Assembly: GCA_015065385.1 (NCBI GenBank)
Contig: SVQK01000056.1
Location: 206,983 to 270,982 of the forward strand
DNA: 64,000 nt
DNA from: Oscillospiraceae bacterium
GTDB taxonomy: Bacteria; Bacillota; Clostridia; Oscillospirales; CAG-272
Direction: 5' to 3'
The notes beneath the pieces were generated by a model, which saw only the letters and a program-made list of their open reading frames with translations, was not told the origin of the DNA and made no database searches. The position numbers were made by a program, and so were the translations under genes. Shown here piece after piece: positions 8,655 through 15,714 of this stretch (positions are counted from its first letter, which is position 1; each line of letters opens with the position of its first letter).

Positions 8655-9539
8655 ATGAAGGACGGACGGTCAGACCGCCTTTCGCTCAGAATTGGGGCGC
8701 TTATCCTGTCCCTCGTCTTCGCATCCTGTTCCGCTCAGCGGAAGGAAATGGAAGAAGAGTCAAAGGATTTCACTCCTCCCGGAATCCTGAATGTGCAGCG
8801 GATCCAAATTCAGGTTGGAGAAGAACCGGATTATCACGGGGAAGTGCGCGCGTACGACATCCGCGACGGGGACGTACCCGTGGAAATCGACGCATCCGCC
8901 GTCAATCCGGACGTCCCGGGGTATTATACCGTCGTTTACCGTGCGCAAGACAAGGCGGGTAATATTGCGGAGCGAACTGCGACTGTAGAGGTGACCGAAT
9001 ATGCGGTCGAGGGCTGGAATGGAACAGCAGCAGATCCCGCAGAAGTCCGTGCCTTGATCGAAGAGACATGCGCAGAACTGTTTCCCGACGGCTTTGATGG
9101 ACTGACGGAGCTCGAACGCGCGCGGGTCATCTATGACTGGATCACACAGAATATCCGATACCGAAGCGATCCCGATGTGCTGTCCGTCATGTACGATGAC
9201 AGGTTTGCCGAAGCGGTTAAAGCAGCTCTCTCCGAGCGGTGCGGCAACTGCTATACATATTACGCCGTTTCCGCCGCGCTTCTTTCCCGCGCGGGATTTG
9301 AAGTGAAGCGGGCATGGACAGTCGAACCGGCGGCGATGCCCGGGCAGGTGAGGTATCACTATTGGAATCTGGTCCTTCTGAACGGCGTGTGGATGCACTT
9401 CGATACGACGCCGAATTTCGACGGAACGATCTTGAATCGGTTTATGCTGACCGACGAAGAAATCGCCGCGAAGCACGCGCAGGACTGGACCTATACGGTT
9501 GAAGAAGAAGATTTTAATGATCTGTTTGATGAATCATAA
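8655..9539 (+). CDS. Transglutaminase-like lipoprotein A
   Basis: 294 residues. The start at 8655 gives a lipoprotein signal peptide with lipobox LVFASC near residue 24; the frame upstream is only read-through inside the previous gene. An HYR/Ig-like domain (about 40-115, ending in DKAGNIAERTATVEV) precedes a transglutaminase-core domain: YDWITQNIRYRS, a Cys in SERCGNCYTYYAV, His in YHYWNLVLL and Asp in WMHFDTTPN, the Cys-His-Asp triad. It is an exported, membrane-anchored protein, probably acting on cell-wall or surface peptides. It is followed 15 nt later by a paralogue. Confidence 0.85.
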   Translation: MKDGRSDRLSLRIGALILSLVFASCSAQRKEMEEESKDFTPPGILNVQRIQIQVGEEPDYHGEVRAYDIRDGDVPVEIDASAVNPDVPGYYTVVYRAQDKAGNIAERTATVEVTEYAVEGWNGTAADPAEVRALIEETCAELFPDGFDGLTELERARVIYDWITQNIRYRSDPDVLSVMYDDRFAEAVKAALSERCGNCYTYYAVSAALLSRAGFEVKRAWTVEPAAMPGQVRYHYWNLVLLNGVWMHFDTTPNFDGTILNRFMLTDEEIAAKHAQDWTYTVEEEDFNDLFDES

Positions 9540-9554
9540 TCCAAGGTGGCTTCT

Positions 9555-10418
9555 ATGAAACGAAGAAACCGCAGAATCATTCCGGTAGGGAGGACTTTAT
9601 CCGTTCTCCTTGCCCTCTGCTGTTTTGTTTTCGGCTCCTGCGGGGCGGGGGAGACTGCGGACGCGGAAACGGAGGCAAAGGACTATGCCGCGCCGATCAT
9701 CAAAGGCGTGCCGTCGGAGCTTCGGATCCCGGTCGGCGGGGAGGCGGACCTCATGGAGGGCGTCTCGGCGCATGATACTGTCGACGGAGACGTGGACGTG
9801 GAGCTGGACGATTCGGAACTCCGGACCGACAAACCGGGGCATTATCAGGTCCGCTATACCGCGAAGGATCGGGCCGGAAACAAGGCGGAAAAAACGCTCT
9901 TCGTCACCGTCAGCAATTGGGACGGTGTCCCGGCGGATCCCGCGGCGGTGGACGGGATGATCGGGGAGATCGCCGGATCGATCCTGACCGACGCCATGTC
10001 GGAGCGGGAACGGGCCGAGGCGGTTTACGACTGGATTTCGGAGCATATCCGTTATCGCGCGGACTTCGAGACGCTGGAGTATATGAGCGAGGGCATAAAG
10101 ACGGGCGACCATGCCACCGCCGCCTATTTCGGCCTGACAAAGGGATACGGAGCCTGCTGGACCTTTTATACCGTTTCCGAGCTGCTCCTGACAAGGGCAG
10201 GACTTGAGAACAGGATGATCCGGCGCTCGACGCCCTCGCATTACTGGAATCTGGTTCGGGTGGACGGGGAATGGTTCCACTTTGACACAACGCCCTCCAT
10301 AACCGATCCGGATCGCCGCGTGTTTCTCCTGACGGACGCGGAGCTTGCGGAATACAACGGGGAAGACGGATACTATGTGTTTGATCCGTCGCTCTACCCG
10401 CCGAGACACGAGGATTGA
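9555..10418 (+). CDS. Transglutaminase-like lipoprotein B (paralogue of the preceding gene)
   Basis: 287 residues, the same architecture as its upstream neighbour: lipobox FVFGSC, Ig/HYR-like domain ending DRAGNKAEKTLFVTV, then a transglutaminase core (YDWISEHIRYRA, Cys in GYGACWTFYTV, SHYWNLVRV, WFHFDTTPS). The start at 9555 is preferred over an in-frame GTG at 9546 because AAGGTGG lies 5 nt upstream of it. The two genes are a clear tandem duplication that has diverged. Role inferred: surface protein or peptide processing. Confidence 0.85.
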   Translation: MKRRNRRIIPVGRTLSVLLALCCFVFGSCGAGETADAETEAKDYAAPIIKGVPSELRIPVGGEADLMEGVSAHDTVDGDVDVELDDSELRTDKPGHYQVRYTAKDRAGNKAEKTLFVTVSNWDGVPADPAAVDGMIGEIAGSILTDAMSERERAEAVYDWISEHIRYRADFETLEYMSEGIKTGDHATAAYFGLTKGYGACWTFYTVSELLLTRAGLENRMIRRSTPSHYWNLVRVDGEWFHFDTTPSITDPDRRVFLLTDAELAEYNGEDGYYVFDPSLYPPRHED

Positions 10419-10420
10419 AT

Positions 10421-11023
10421 ATGAATATCATCGGCCATTACAAAACCGTCTCCCGGCACCGCGCGCTGGTGAGAAAGCACTGCTTCATGGCGGGGATCCC
10501 GTTCCGCGGGCTGGTGCACGACCTCTCGAAGTATTCCCCGACGGAGTTCATCCCCGGCGCGCTGTATTATGAGGCGGGAAAGCGCTCCCCCAACGAACAC
10601 GAGCGCGAGGTGAAGGGCTATTCCGCCGCGTGGGTCCATCACAAGGGGAGAAATCCCCATCATTGGGAGTACTGGTATGACGTGAATCCGGTTTCCCACC
10701 GCTACGAGCCCGTGCCCATGCCGATCGACGCGCTGAAAGAGTCCTTCTGCGACCGGGTGGCGGCGTCGAAGATCTACAAGGGGAAGGACTATACCGACCG
10801 CTCCGCCCTCGACTATTTCGAGAGCAAGCGGAGGATGGAGTCGCGGATGCACCCCTGTACCGCCTGTATCCTCGAGAAATGGCTCCGGATGCTGGCCGAG
10901 GAGGGGGAAGCAAAGACCTTTGCCTATCTCCGCCGCGTCGGGGATATCCGCTGTCATCCCGAAACCTGCCCGAAATACGCCGCCTGGCGCGAGCTTCAGG
11001 ACAGACGCAACCGCACGGAATAA
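10421..11023 (+). CDS. DUF5662 family protein
   Basis: 200 residues, cytosolic. Conserved features include LVRKHCFMAGIPFRGLVHDLSKYSPTEF, GYSAAWVHHKGRNPHHWEYW and DRVAASKIYKGKDYTDR, a His/Asp-rich pattern suggesting a metal-dependent HD-like helical fold. Function is unknown; the family is common in Firmicutes and phages. A GAGGA site ends 6 nt before the ATG at 10421. A TTG at 10415 overlapping the previous stop is the alternative. It closes the rightward run and is followed by a strong terminator. Confidence 0.75.
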   Translation: MNIIGHYKTVSRHRALVRKHCFMAGIPFRGLVHDLSKYSPTEFIPGALYYEAGKRSPNEHEREVKGYSAAWVHHKGRNPHHWEYWYDVNPVSHRYEPVPMPIDALKESFCDRVAASKIYKGKDYTDRSALDYFESKRRMESRMHPCTACILEKWLRMLAEEGEAKTFAYLRRVGDIRCHPETCPKYAAWRELQDRRNRTE

Positions 11024-11042
11024 AACCGCAGAAACAAAATAC

Positions 11043-11096
11043 CGGAGGAGTCATCCGATCCGATTCGGACAGCTCCTCCGTTTTTTATTTTGATTT
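11043..11096 (+). terminator. Rho-independent terminator
   Basis: Arms CGGAGGAG and CTCCTCCG pair around a shorter inner dyad (TCCGATCCGATTCGGA), followed by TTTTTT. It ends the 7825-11023 gene run. Confidence 0.85.
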
Positions 11097-11118
11097 TCGC
11101 GCGGGGATGGGGTGACTC

Positions 11119-11395
11119 ATACTATTCTCAGCCTAAAAAGCTAAACTATATGGGTTTTGATCGCCACATGTAGGGTGCGAACGGCCTTCTTGCTCAACTC
11201 GTTGAGCGGGTGAGCATCGCGTGCGAAAACTCTGATAAGGTTGGATAGTTATATTGGTGTGCCAAAGTTTCAGCTTCACTCAATTGGTACAGCTAATCCT
11301 TTTTTCCCTTTTGAGAGTTCTTTGCCGGCTCAACTTGTTGGGCGAGCTTTCATCCGAAAGAAAGCCGCGTTTCCCTTTTAGCTTGAGATTAGTAT
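11119..11395. mobile_element. MITE-like element, copy 1 (277 bp)
   Basis: This segment recurs in reverse orientation at 17529-17834. The ends form imperfect terminal inverted repeats: ATACTATTCTCAGCC at the left and, on the other strand, ATACTAATCTCAAGC at the right. Inside are further dyads (GCTCAACTCGTTGAGC and a GCTCAAC/GTTGAGC-type pair near the right end). No open reading frame for a transposase is present, so it fits a non-autonomous miniature element. Its right end abuts, and supplies the last base of, the metY stop codon (TGA). Target duplication cannot be defined from two copies. A structured repeat RNA is an alternative reading. Confidence 0.75.
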
Positions 11396-12675
11396 CACAC
11401 TGCCGCGAAGCCCTGTTCCAGATCGGCGATGATGTCGTCGATGTGCTCCGTACCGATGGAGAGACGGATGGTGGCCTGCGTGATGCCCTGATCCGCCAGT
11501 TCTTCGTCGGTCAGCTGGGAGTGGGTCGTGGTCGCCGGATGGATCACGAGGGATTTCACGTCTGCCACGTTGGCGAGCAGGGAGAAGAGCGTCAGATGGT
11601 CGATGAACCGGTGCGCCTCGGCCTGACCGCCCTTGATCTCGAATGTGAAGATCGACGCGCCTCCGTTCGGGAAGTATTTCTCGTAGAGGGCGTGATCCGG
11701 ATGGTCGGGCAGGGAAGGATGGTTCACCTTCGACACCTTCGGATGATTCACGAGATATTCCACGACCTTCTTCGTGTTCTCAGCGTGCCGTTCAAGGCGG
11801 AGGGACAGGGTCTCCGTGCCCTGCAGGAGCAGAAACGCCGCGAAGGGGGAGATCGCCGCGCCCTCGTCCCGCAGAAGGATCGCGCGGATGTAGGTGACGA
11901 ACGCTGCCGGACCGACCGCATCCGCAAAGGAGATGCCGTGATAGCTCGGATTCGGCTCCGCGATCGGGGCGTACTTGCCGGACGCCTTCCAGTCGAACTT
12001 GCCGGAGTCCACAACGACGCCGCCGAGGGTCGTACCGTGGCCGCCGATGAACTTGGTTGCGGAGTGGACGACAATGTCCGCGCCGTGCTCGAAGGGCCGG
12101 ATCAGATAGGGCGTGCCGAAGGTGTTGTCCACGACGACCGGGAGGCCGTGCCCGTGGGCGAGTTCGGAAATTGCGTCGATATCCGGAATGTCGCTGTTCG
12201 GGTTGCCGAGGGTCTCAAGGTAGACAGCTTTGGTGTTCGGACGGATCGCCGCCTCGATCTCTGCAAGGTTATGCGCGTCCACGAAGGTAGTTTCCACGCC
12301 GAACTGTTTCAGTGTGTGGGCCAGAAGATTGTAGGTGCCGCCGTAGATGGTCTTCTGGGCTACGATATGATCCCCGGCCTGAGCAAGAGCCTGTATGGTA
12401 TAGGTGATGGCCGCCGCGCCGGACGCAACCGCCAGAGCCGCGACGCCGCCTTCGAGGGCCGCGATCCGCTTTTCGAACACGTCCTGCGTGGAGTTGGTCA
12501 GACGTCCGTAGATGTTTCCGGCGTCGGTCAGACCGAAGCGGGCAGCCGCGTGGGCGGAGTTGTGGAAGACGTAGGAGGTGGTGGCGTAGATCGGGACGGC
12601 GCGGGAATCGGTGGCGGGATCGGCCTGTTCCTGACCGACGTGAAGCTGGAGAGTTTCAAATTTATATGCGCTCAT
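11395..12675 (-). CDS. metY: O-acetylhomoserine aminocarboxypropyltransferase (sulfhydrylase)
   Basis: 426 residues, full length for the Cys/Met-metabolism PLP enzymes. PLP lysine lies in SATKFIGGHGTTLGG, and the aldehyde-binding and phosphate-binding segments (YGRLTNSTQDVFEKRIA, GGTYNLLAHTL) are present. It makes homocysteine from O-acetylhomoserine and sulfide in methionine synthesis. The N-terminus FETLQLHVGQEQADPATDSRAVPIY is typical of MetY. An AAGAGGT site precedes the start. It has its own strong promoter and a long leader with a small upstream reading frame, and its stop is abutted by a MITE. Confidence 0.92.
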   Translation of the reverse strand: MSAYKFETLQLHVGQEQADPATDSRAVPIYATTSYVFHNSAHAAARFGLTDAGNIYGRLTNSTQDVFEKRIAALEGGVAALAVASGAAAITYTIQALAQAGDHIVAQKTIYGGTYNLLAHTLKQFGVETTFVDAHNLAEIEAAIRPNTKAVYLETLGNPNSDIPDIDAISELAHGHGLPVVVDNTFGTPYLIRPFEHGADIVVHSATKFIGGHGTTLGGVVVDSGKFDWKASGKYAPIAEPNPSYHGISFADAVGPAAFVTYIRAILLRDEGAAISPFAAFLLLQGTETLSLRLERHAENTKKVVEYLVNHPKVSKVNHPSLPDHPDHALYEKYFPNGGASIFTFEIKGGQAEAHRFIDHLTLFSLLANVADVKSLVIHPATTTHSQLTDEELADQGITQATIRLSIGTEHIDDIIADLEQGFAAV

Positions 12676-12773
12676 GAGAGACCTCTTTCTGATTTTTTAT
12701 TTTTTCAGGTTCCGGGGAATATCCCTCCGGTCTGCCGGGATGGCGGTTCGTTCTGATCGGAAACGGACGGCGG

Positions 12774-12830
12774 TCACATTCGCCCGAAACGGAAATTGGC
12801 TCTCACGAGCGTTTCAAATATGTCCTTCAT
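12774..12830 (-). CDS. 18-residue upstream reading frame in the metY leader
   Basis: MKDIFETLVRANFRFGRM, preceded by AGGAG with 7-nt spacing, lies between the metY promoter and metY, ending about 100 nt before the metY start. It has one internal and one terminal Met but no Cys run, so a classical attenuation peptide is not obvious. It could be a translated leader controlling metY or an unannotated microprotein. The evidence is the good ribosome site and the position only. Confidence 0.45.
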   Translation of the reverse strand: MKDIFETLVRANFRFGRM

Positions 12831-12849
12831 GGCCTTGCTCCTTGCTAAA

Positions 12850-12905
12850 CTACTACTCACTTAGGAGGTTGGTGTTAATATACCACTGCGCGAAGGATTT
12901 GTCAA
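12850..12905 (-). promoter_or_regulatory. metY promoter with overlapping dyad operator
   Basis: On the minus strand TTGACA (12905-12900) and TATATT (12882-12877) are 17 nt apart. Just downstream at about 12867-12853 is an imperfect dyad CTCCT-AAGTG-AGTAG, a good place for a repressor. An Rrf2-type (CymR-like) sulfur regulator is a reasonable candidate, but that is inference. Confidence 0.65.
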
Positions 12906-13041
12906 GAGGATTTTTCAAAAAAATCGAAAAAACCTCAAACCCGGGGAAAATGGAGAAAAGACCGATCCCGCGCGGAATCGGGTTTCGGTTCATTCGATTC
13001 TCAGCTCGAAAGGCGATCTTCATGATGATTGTAAAAAATGA
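12906..13041. other. Intergenic spacer between divergent units
   Basis: AT-leaning sequence with a weak dyad (GATCCCGCGCGGAATCGGG). I see no gene in it. Confidence 0.4.
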
Positions 13042-13070
13042 TTGACACCGTAAGACAGGAATGCTATAAT
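13042..13070 (+). promoter_or_regulatory. Sigma-A type promoter
   Basis: TTGACA (13042-13047), 17 nt, TATAAT (13065-13070). The leader to the ATG at 13213 is about 135 nt long, with no gene in it. Confidence 0.8.
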
Positions 13071-13212
13071 ACAACCGAAAAACGGGGGCGGGGACGGGTT
13101 CGGACGCGGGGAGAAGGACGCGGAGATCTTCGGTTGAAGACCTTACGCGCCGGAGCGGCACGGCATTATCCTTCGAGGTTGAAGCACAAAGAAAAAGGAG
13201 TTATCGTTTCTC

Positions 13213-13722
13213 ATGGGAAGAATGCAGATTCGCTGCCACGGCGATGATACCAGATTTGAAGTGCTTGCAGACTTTGTTTATGAGCGCTATGGAAAATCGG
13301 TCAAGTACATCGCCGACGTGGCGGGAGGTCAGGGTGTGTTAAGCAGACTTCTCAACAAAAGGTATAACTATGTCAGTGAAGTGATCGACCCTCGTGTTTA
13401 CGTTGTGAAGGGTGTTAAACAGACGGTTTCAGAATATGACTCGGAAATGGCTTCCTATTATGATCTGATTATCGGTCTGCATCCCGACGAAGCGACACGC
13501 CCGGTTGTCGAGAGCGCTTTCTCGAGGCCGGTGATCGTTGTACCTTGCTGTAATTATTGGGACAAAACAAGAAAACTCGGCTCAAAGGCTATCGCCGAAG
13601 ACATAGCGCTGTATTACGAAAAGAACGGAATCGAGTTCAAAATGGAGACGCTCCCAATGAAGTATCCCAATATTGTTGTATATACTTCCGGGAAGAAAAC
13701 GTCAGACAGGGGGAAGAAATGA
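13213..13722 (+). CDS. SAM-fold protein of unknown function
   Basis: 169 residues, cytosolic. It has a class I methyltransferase-like glycine-rich strand-loop (VKYIADVAGGQGVLSRLL), an acidic segment after the second strand (YVSEVIDPRVYVV) and DLIIGLHPDEATRPVV. This resembles small SAM-binding proteins of unknown substrate. AAAAAGGAG lies upstream of the ATG. Its stop overlaps the start of the GNAT gene (ATGA), so the two are translationally coupled. AT content is higher than in flanking genes. Confidence 0.6.
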   Translation: MGRMQIRCHGDDTRFEVLADFVYERYGKSVKYIADVAGGQGVLSRLLNKRYNYVSEVIDPRVYVVKGVKQTVSEYDSEMASYYDLIIGLHPDEATRPVVESAFSRPVIVVPCCNYWDKTRKLGSKAIAEDIALYYEKNGIEFKMETLPMKYPNIVVYTSGKKTSDRGKK

Positions 13723-14351
13723 AAATCGAAACAGAAAGACTGATCGTCCGTCCGTTCCGCGAGGAAGACGCCGACGCGCTGTACAGGATCAAAACCGATC
13801 CGCAGGTGAAGGAATACTGCCCGGATTTTCTGGATGTTGACGTCAGTCGGGAGGACATGCCCGACTGGATCCGCAGATTCCGGCAGGTCGAGGAAGACGG
13901 GGACATGGACTCGTGGCGCTGTTACGCGATCGAGAACAGGGAAACCGGAGAGGTCATGGGTTGCCTTTCCTTCTGCAAACAGAATATGCTCCGCGAATAC
14001 GATCTGGGGTGGATGATGATCGGCACATACACCGGGCGGGGATACGCGTCCGAAGCGGCAGAGGCGTTTGCCGAAACCTTCTGCCGGACGCACGGGATCG
14101 ACTATCTGACCGTCGTCATGGACGTGGACAATCCGGCTTCCCGGCGGACGGCGGAGAAAAGCGGATTCCGCCTCTTCGAGAAGCGGACGGTTTACGACTA
14201 TTCTTACAACCGTTTTTGCGACGACTATTACTACTTTCGCCGTTACTGGTCCGGCTGTACGTTGAAGGAGCGGTATTATGGAGATATCCCTTATTACGGA
14301 CGGTCAACATCGGATGGAAAGGACGAGCCGCACGGACAAGATGCGGACTGA
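13719..14351 (+). CDS. GNAT family N-acetyltransferase (RimJ/RimL type)
   Basis: 210 residues. It opens MKIETERLIVRPFREEDADALYRI, the usual RimJ/RimL start, with acetyl-CoA binding loop IGTYTGRGYASEAAEAFAE and the C-terminal DVDNPASRRTAEKSGFRLFE. It acetylates a primary amine on a protein or small molecule; the acceptor is unknown. The start at 13719 is set by homology and the ATGA overlap with the previous gene. The residues after about 190 are not typical of the family. Confidence 0.88.
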   Translation: MKIETERLIVRPFREEDADALYRIKTDPQVKEYCPDFLDVDVSREDMPDWIRRFRQVEEDGDMDSWRCYAIENRETGEVMGCLSFCKQNMLREYDLGWMMIGTYTGRGYASEAAEAFAETFCRTHGIDYLTVVMDVDNPASRRTAEKSGFRLFEKRTVYDYSYNRFCDDYYYFRRYWSGCTLKERYYGDIPYYGRSTSDGKDEPHGQDAD

Positions 14352-14365
14352 AGTGAAAAAAACGA

Positions 14366-14402
14366 GGCAGTCGTTCGATTCGAATCGGACGGCTGCCGTA
14401 TT
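14366..14402 (+). terminator. Probable terminator
   Basis: A 9-bp stem (GGCAGTCGT with ACGGCTGCC) around TCGATTCGAATCGG follows the GNAT gene. The T-tail is short (GTATTTG), so this is a moderate call. Confidence 0.5.
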
Positions 14403-14479
14403 TGATTGATGTGAGACTGTCGCGTTTACCAAATCCTGTATGACAGATGCAGCGTTTTGATATCTTCCCTGCATCGTTG

Positions 14480-15058
14480 TCATACGGAGGTGAACGTTTC
14501 TTTCCTCCCTTTTCTCTCATCCAGCGCGCGGCGGATGGCCTTCATGTCCCGGTACATGTCCTCGCGCTTCGAGGGATCGCGCAGCAGGGCGGAGGGGTGA
14601 TAGACCGCCGTCATGAGGAACGCGCCGCGGGTCACGAACTGCCCGTGTTCCCGCGTGATCCTGTAGTCCGGGCGGATCAGGCGCATAGCGGAGATCCTTC
14701 CGAGGCAGACGATCATGGACGGGCGGATCAGCTTTACCTGCTCCCTCAGGTGCGTCATGCAGGCATCGCCCTCCTCGGGCAGGGGATCCCTGTTGTGCGG
14801 CGGGCGGCATTTCAGGATATTGGCGATGTAGACCGATTCCCGCGGGATGTCCGCCGCCTCCAGATACAGGTCGAGCAGCTGTCCCGCGGCTCCGACGAAG
14901 GGAATCCCCGTGAGATCCTCCTGCTCGCCGGGCGCTTCGCCCACGAACATCAGATCCGCGTCCCGTGAGCCCGTTCCGAACACGAGATTCGTCCGCGTTT
15001 TCCAGAGGGAACACCCGCGGCAGGCGGCACACCGCTCTTCAAGCTCGCTCCATTCCAT
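14480..15058 (-). CDS. Uracil-DNA glycosylase, family 4 (Fe-S)
   Basis: 192 residues. Motif A (FVGEAPGEQEDLTGIPFVG), the NILKCRPPHNRDP segment and motif B VYHPSALLR identify the UdgA / family 4 enzymes. N-terminal CAACRGC plus two later Cys (in ILKC and DACM) are the iron-sulfur ligands. It excises uracil from DNA as the first step of base-excision repair. It overlaps the end of the upstream P-loop gene by 20 nt, indicating co-transcription. Confidence 0.9.
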   Translation of the reverse strand: MEWSELEERCAACRGCSLWKTRTNLVFGTGSRDADLMFVGEAPGEQEDLTGIPFVGAAGQLLDLYLEAADIPRESVYIANILKCRPPHNRDPLPEEGDACMTHLREQVKLIRPSMIVCLGRISAMRLIRPDYRITREHGQFVTRGAFLMTAVYHPSALLRDPSKREDMYRDMKAIRRALDERKGRKETFTSV

Positions 15059-15623
15059 TCGATTCCCTCCTGAAGTTCTTGCCGTTTGCGGAGCCGGTCA
15101 GTTCTCTGAGAAACCGGTCCGCCTCTCTCCGCGTTTTGAAGACGATCACCCGCTTGCCCGGACAGCCTTCCAGCAGCGCCGCGATCCGCGTGTGCGTCTT
15201 CCGGGCTCCCCAGAGGGTGCGGTGGAAGAAGCGCAGTTTTTCGAGGCTGAAGGTCTCCGGACAGTCCCCGCCCATGTCGTCCCGCGTCTTTCCGTAATTC
15301 TTGAAGAATCGCTCCGCTACGCCGATGAAACAGCGGATCCCGGAGAAATCGAACCAGATCACCGTGTCCGCGCGGGCAAGCCGGGCCGGGAGCGTGCGGC
15401 TGTAATTGCCGTCGATGATCCAGTCGTCCCTGGCCGTCTCACGGGCGAGGAGCGCGTCGAATTCCTCCCGGGGGACCGCTTCCCACGTTCCGCGCCAGCC
15501 CAGCCGGTCGAGATGGATCAGGGGCAGTCCGGTGAGGGAGGCGAGCTTTTTCGAGAAGGTGGATTTTCCCGCGCCGCATCCGCCCACTACCATGATCCGG
15601 CGTCCGATCCCGCGCTCTTCCAC
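15039..15623 (-). CDS. Small P-loop ATPase (adenylate-kinase-like, topology-modulation/FlaR-type)
   Basis: 194 residues from a GTG at 15623 with GGGAG 6 nt upstream. The longer frame to 15716 would run through the divergent promoter. Walker A GGCGAGKSTFSKKL is followed by HLDRLGWRGTWEAVPREEF and WIIDGNYSRTL, the pattern of the shikimate/adenylate-kinase-like ATPases often named FlaR or topology modulation protein. Function is poorly known, probably a small-molecule kinase. It overlaps the downstream glycosylase gene. Confidence 0.75.
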   Translation of the reverse strand: MEERGIGRRIMVVGGCGAGKSTFSKKLASLTGLPLIHLDRLGWRGTWEAVPREEFDALLARETARDDWIIDGNYSRTLPARLARADTVIWFDFSGIRCFIGVAERFFKNYGKTRDDMGGDCPETFSLEKLRFFHRTLWGARKTHTRIAALLEGCPGKRVIVFKTRREADRFLRELTGSANGKNFRRESNGMERA

Positions 15624-15643
15624 GGCGGTCTCCCTCCGATCTG

Positions 15644-15672
15644 TTGACAACGACTCAACGGAATGATATAAT
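15644..15672 (+). promoter_or_regulatory. Strong sigma-A promoter of the GH76-like lipoprotein gene
   Basis: Consensus TTGACA (15644-15649), 17 nt, consensus TATAAT (15667-15672). Confidence 0.85.
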
Positions 15673-15714
15673 ACGGATGATAGTATTATACGCTGGGGCG
15701 GAGGACAAGTCAAC

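Noticed and set aside
12676..12900. A SAM or T-box riboswitch ahead of metY
   Set aside because: No T-box sequence, specifier stem or SAM-I core pairing could be found; only a promoter, a dyad and a short frame are visible.
13557..13718. Longer N-terminus for the GNAT gene
   Set aside because: The upstream codons lie inside the preceding gene in another frame, and family homology starts at the ATG at 13719.
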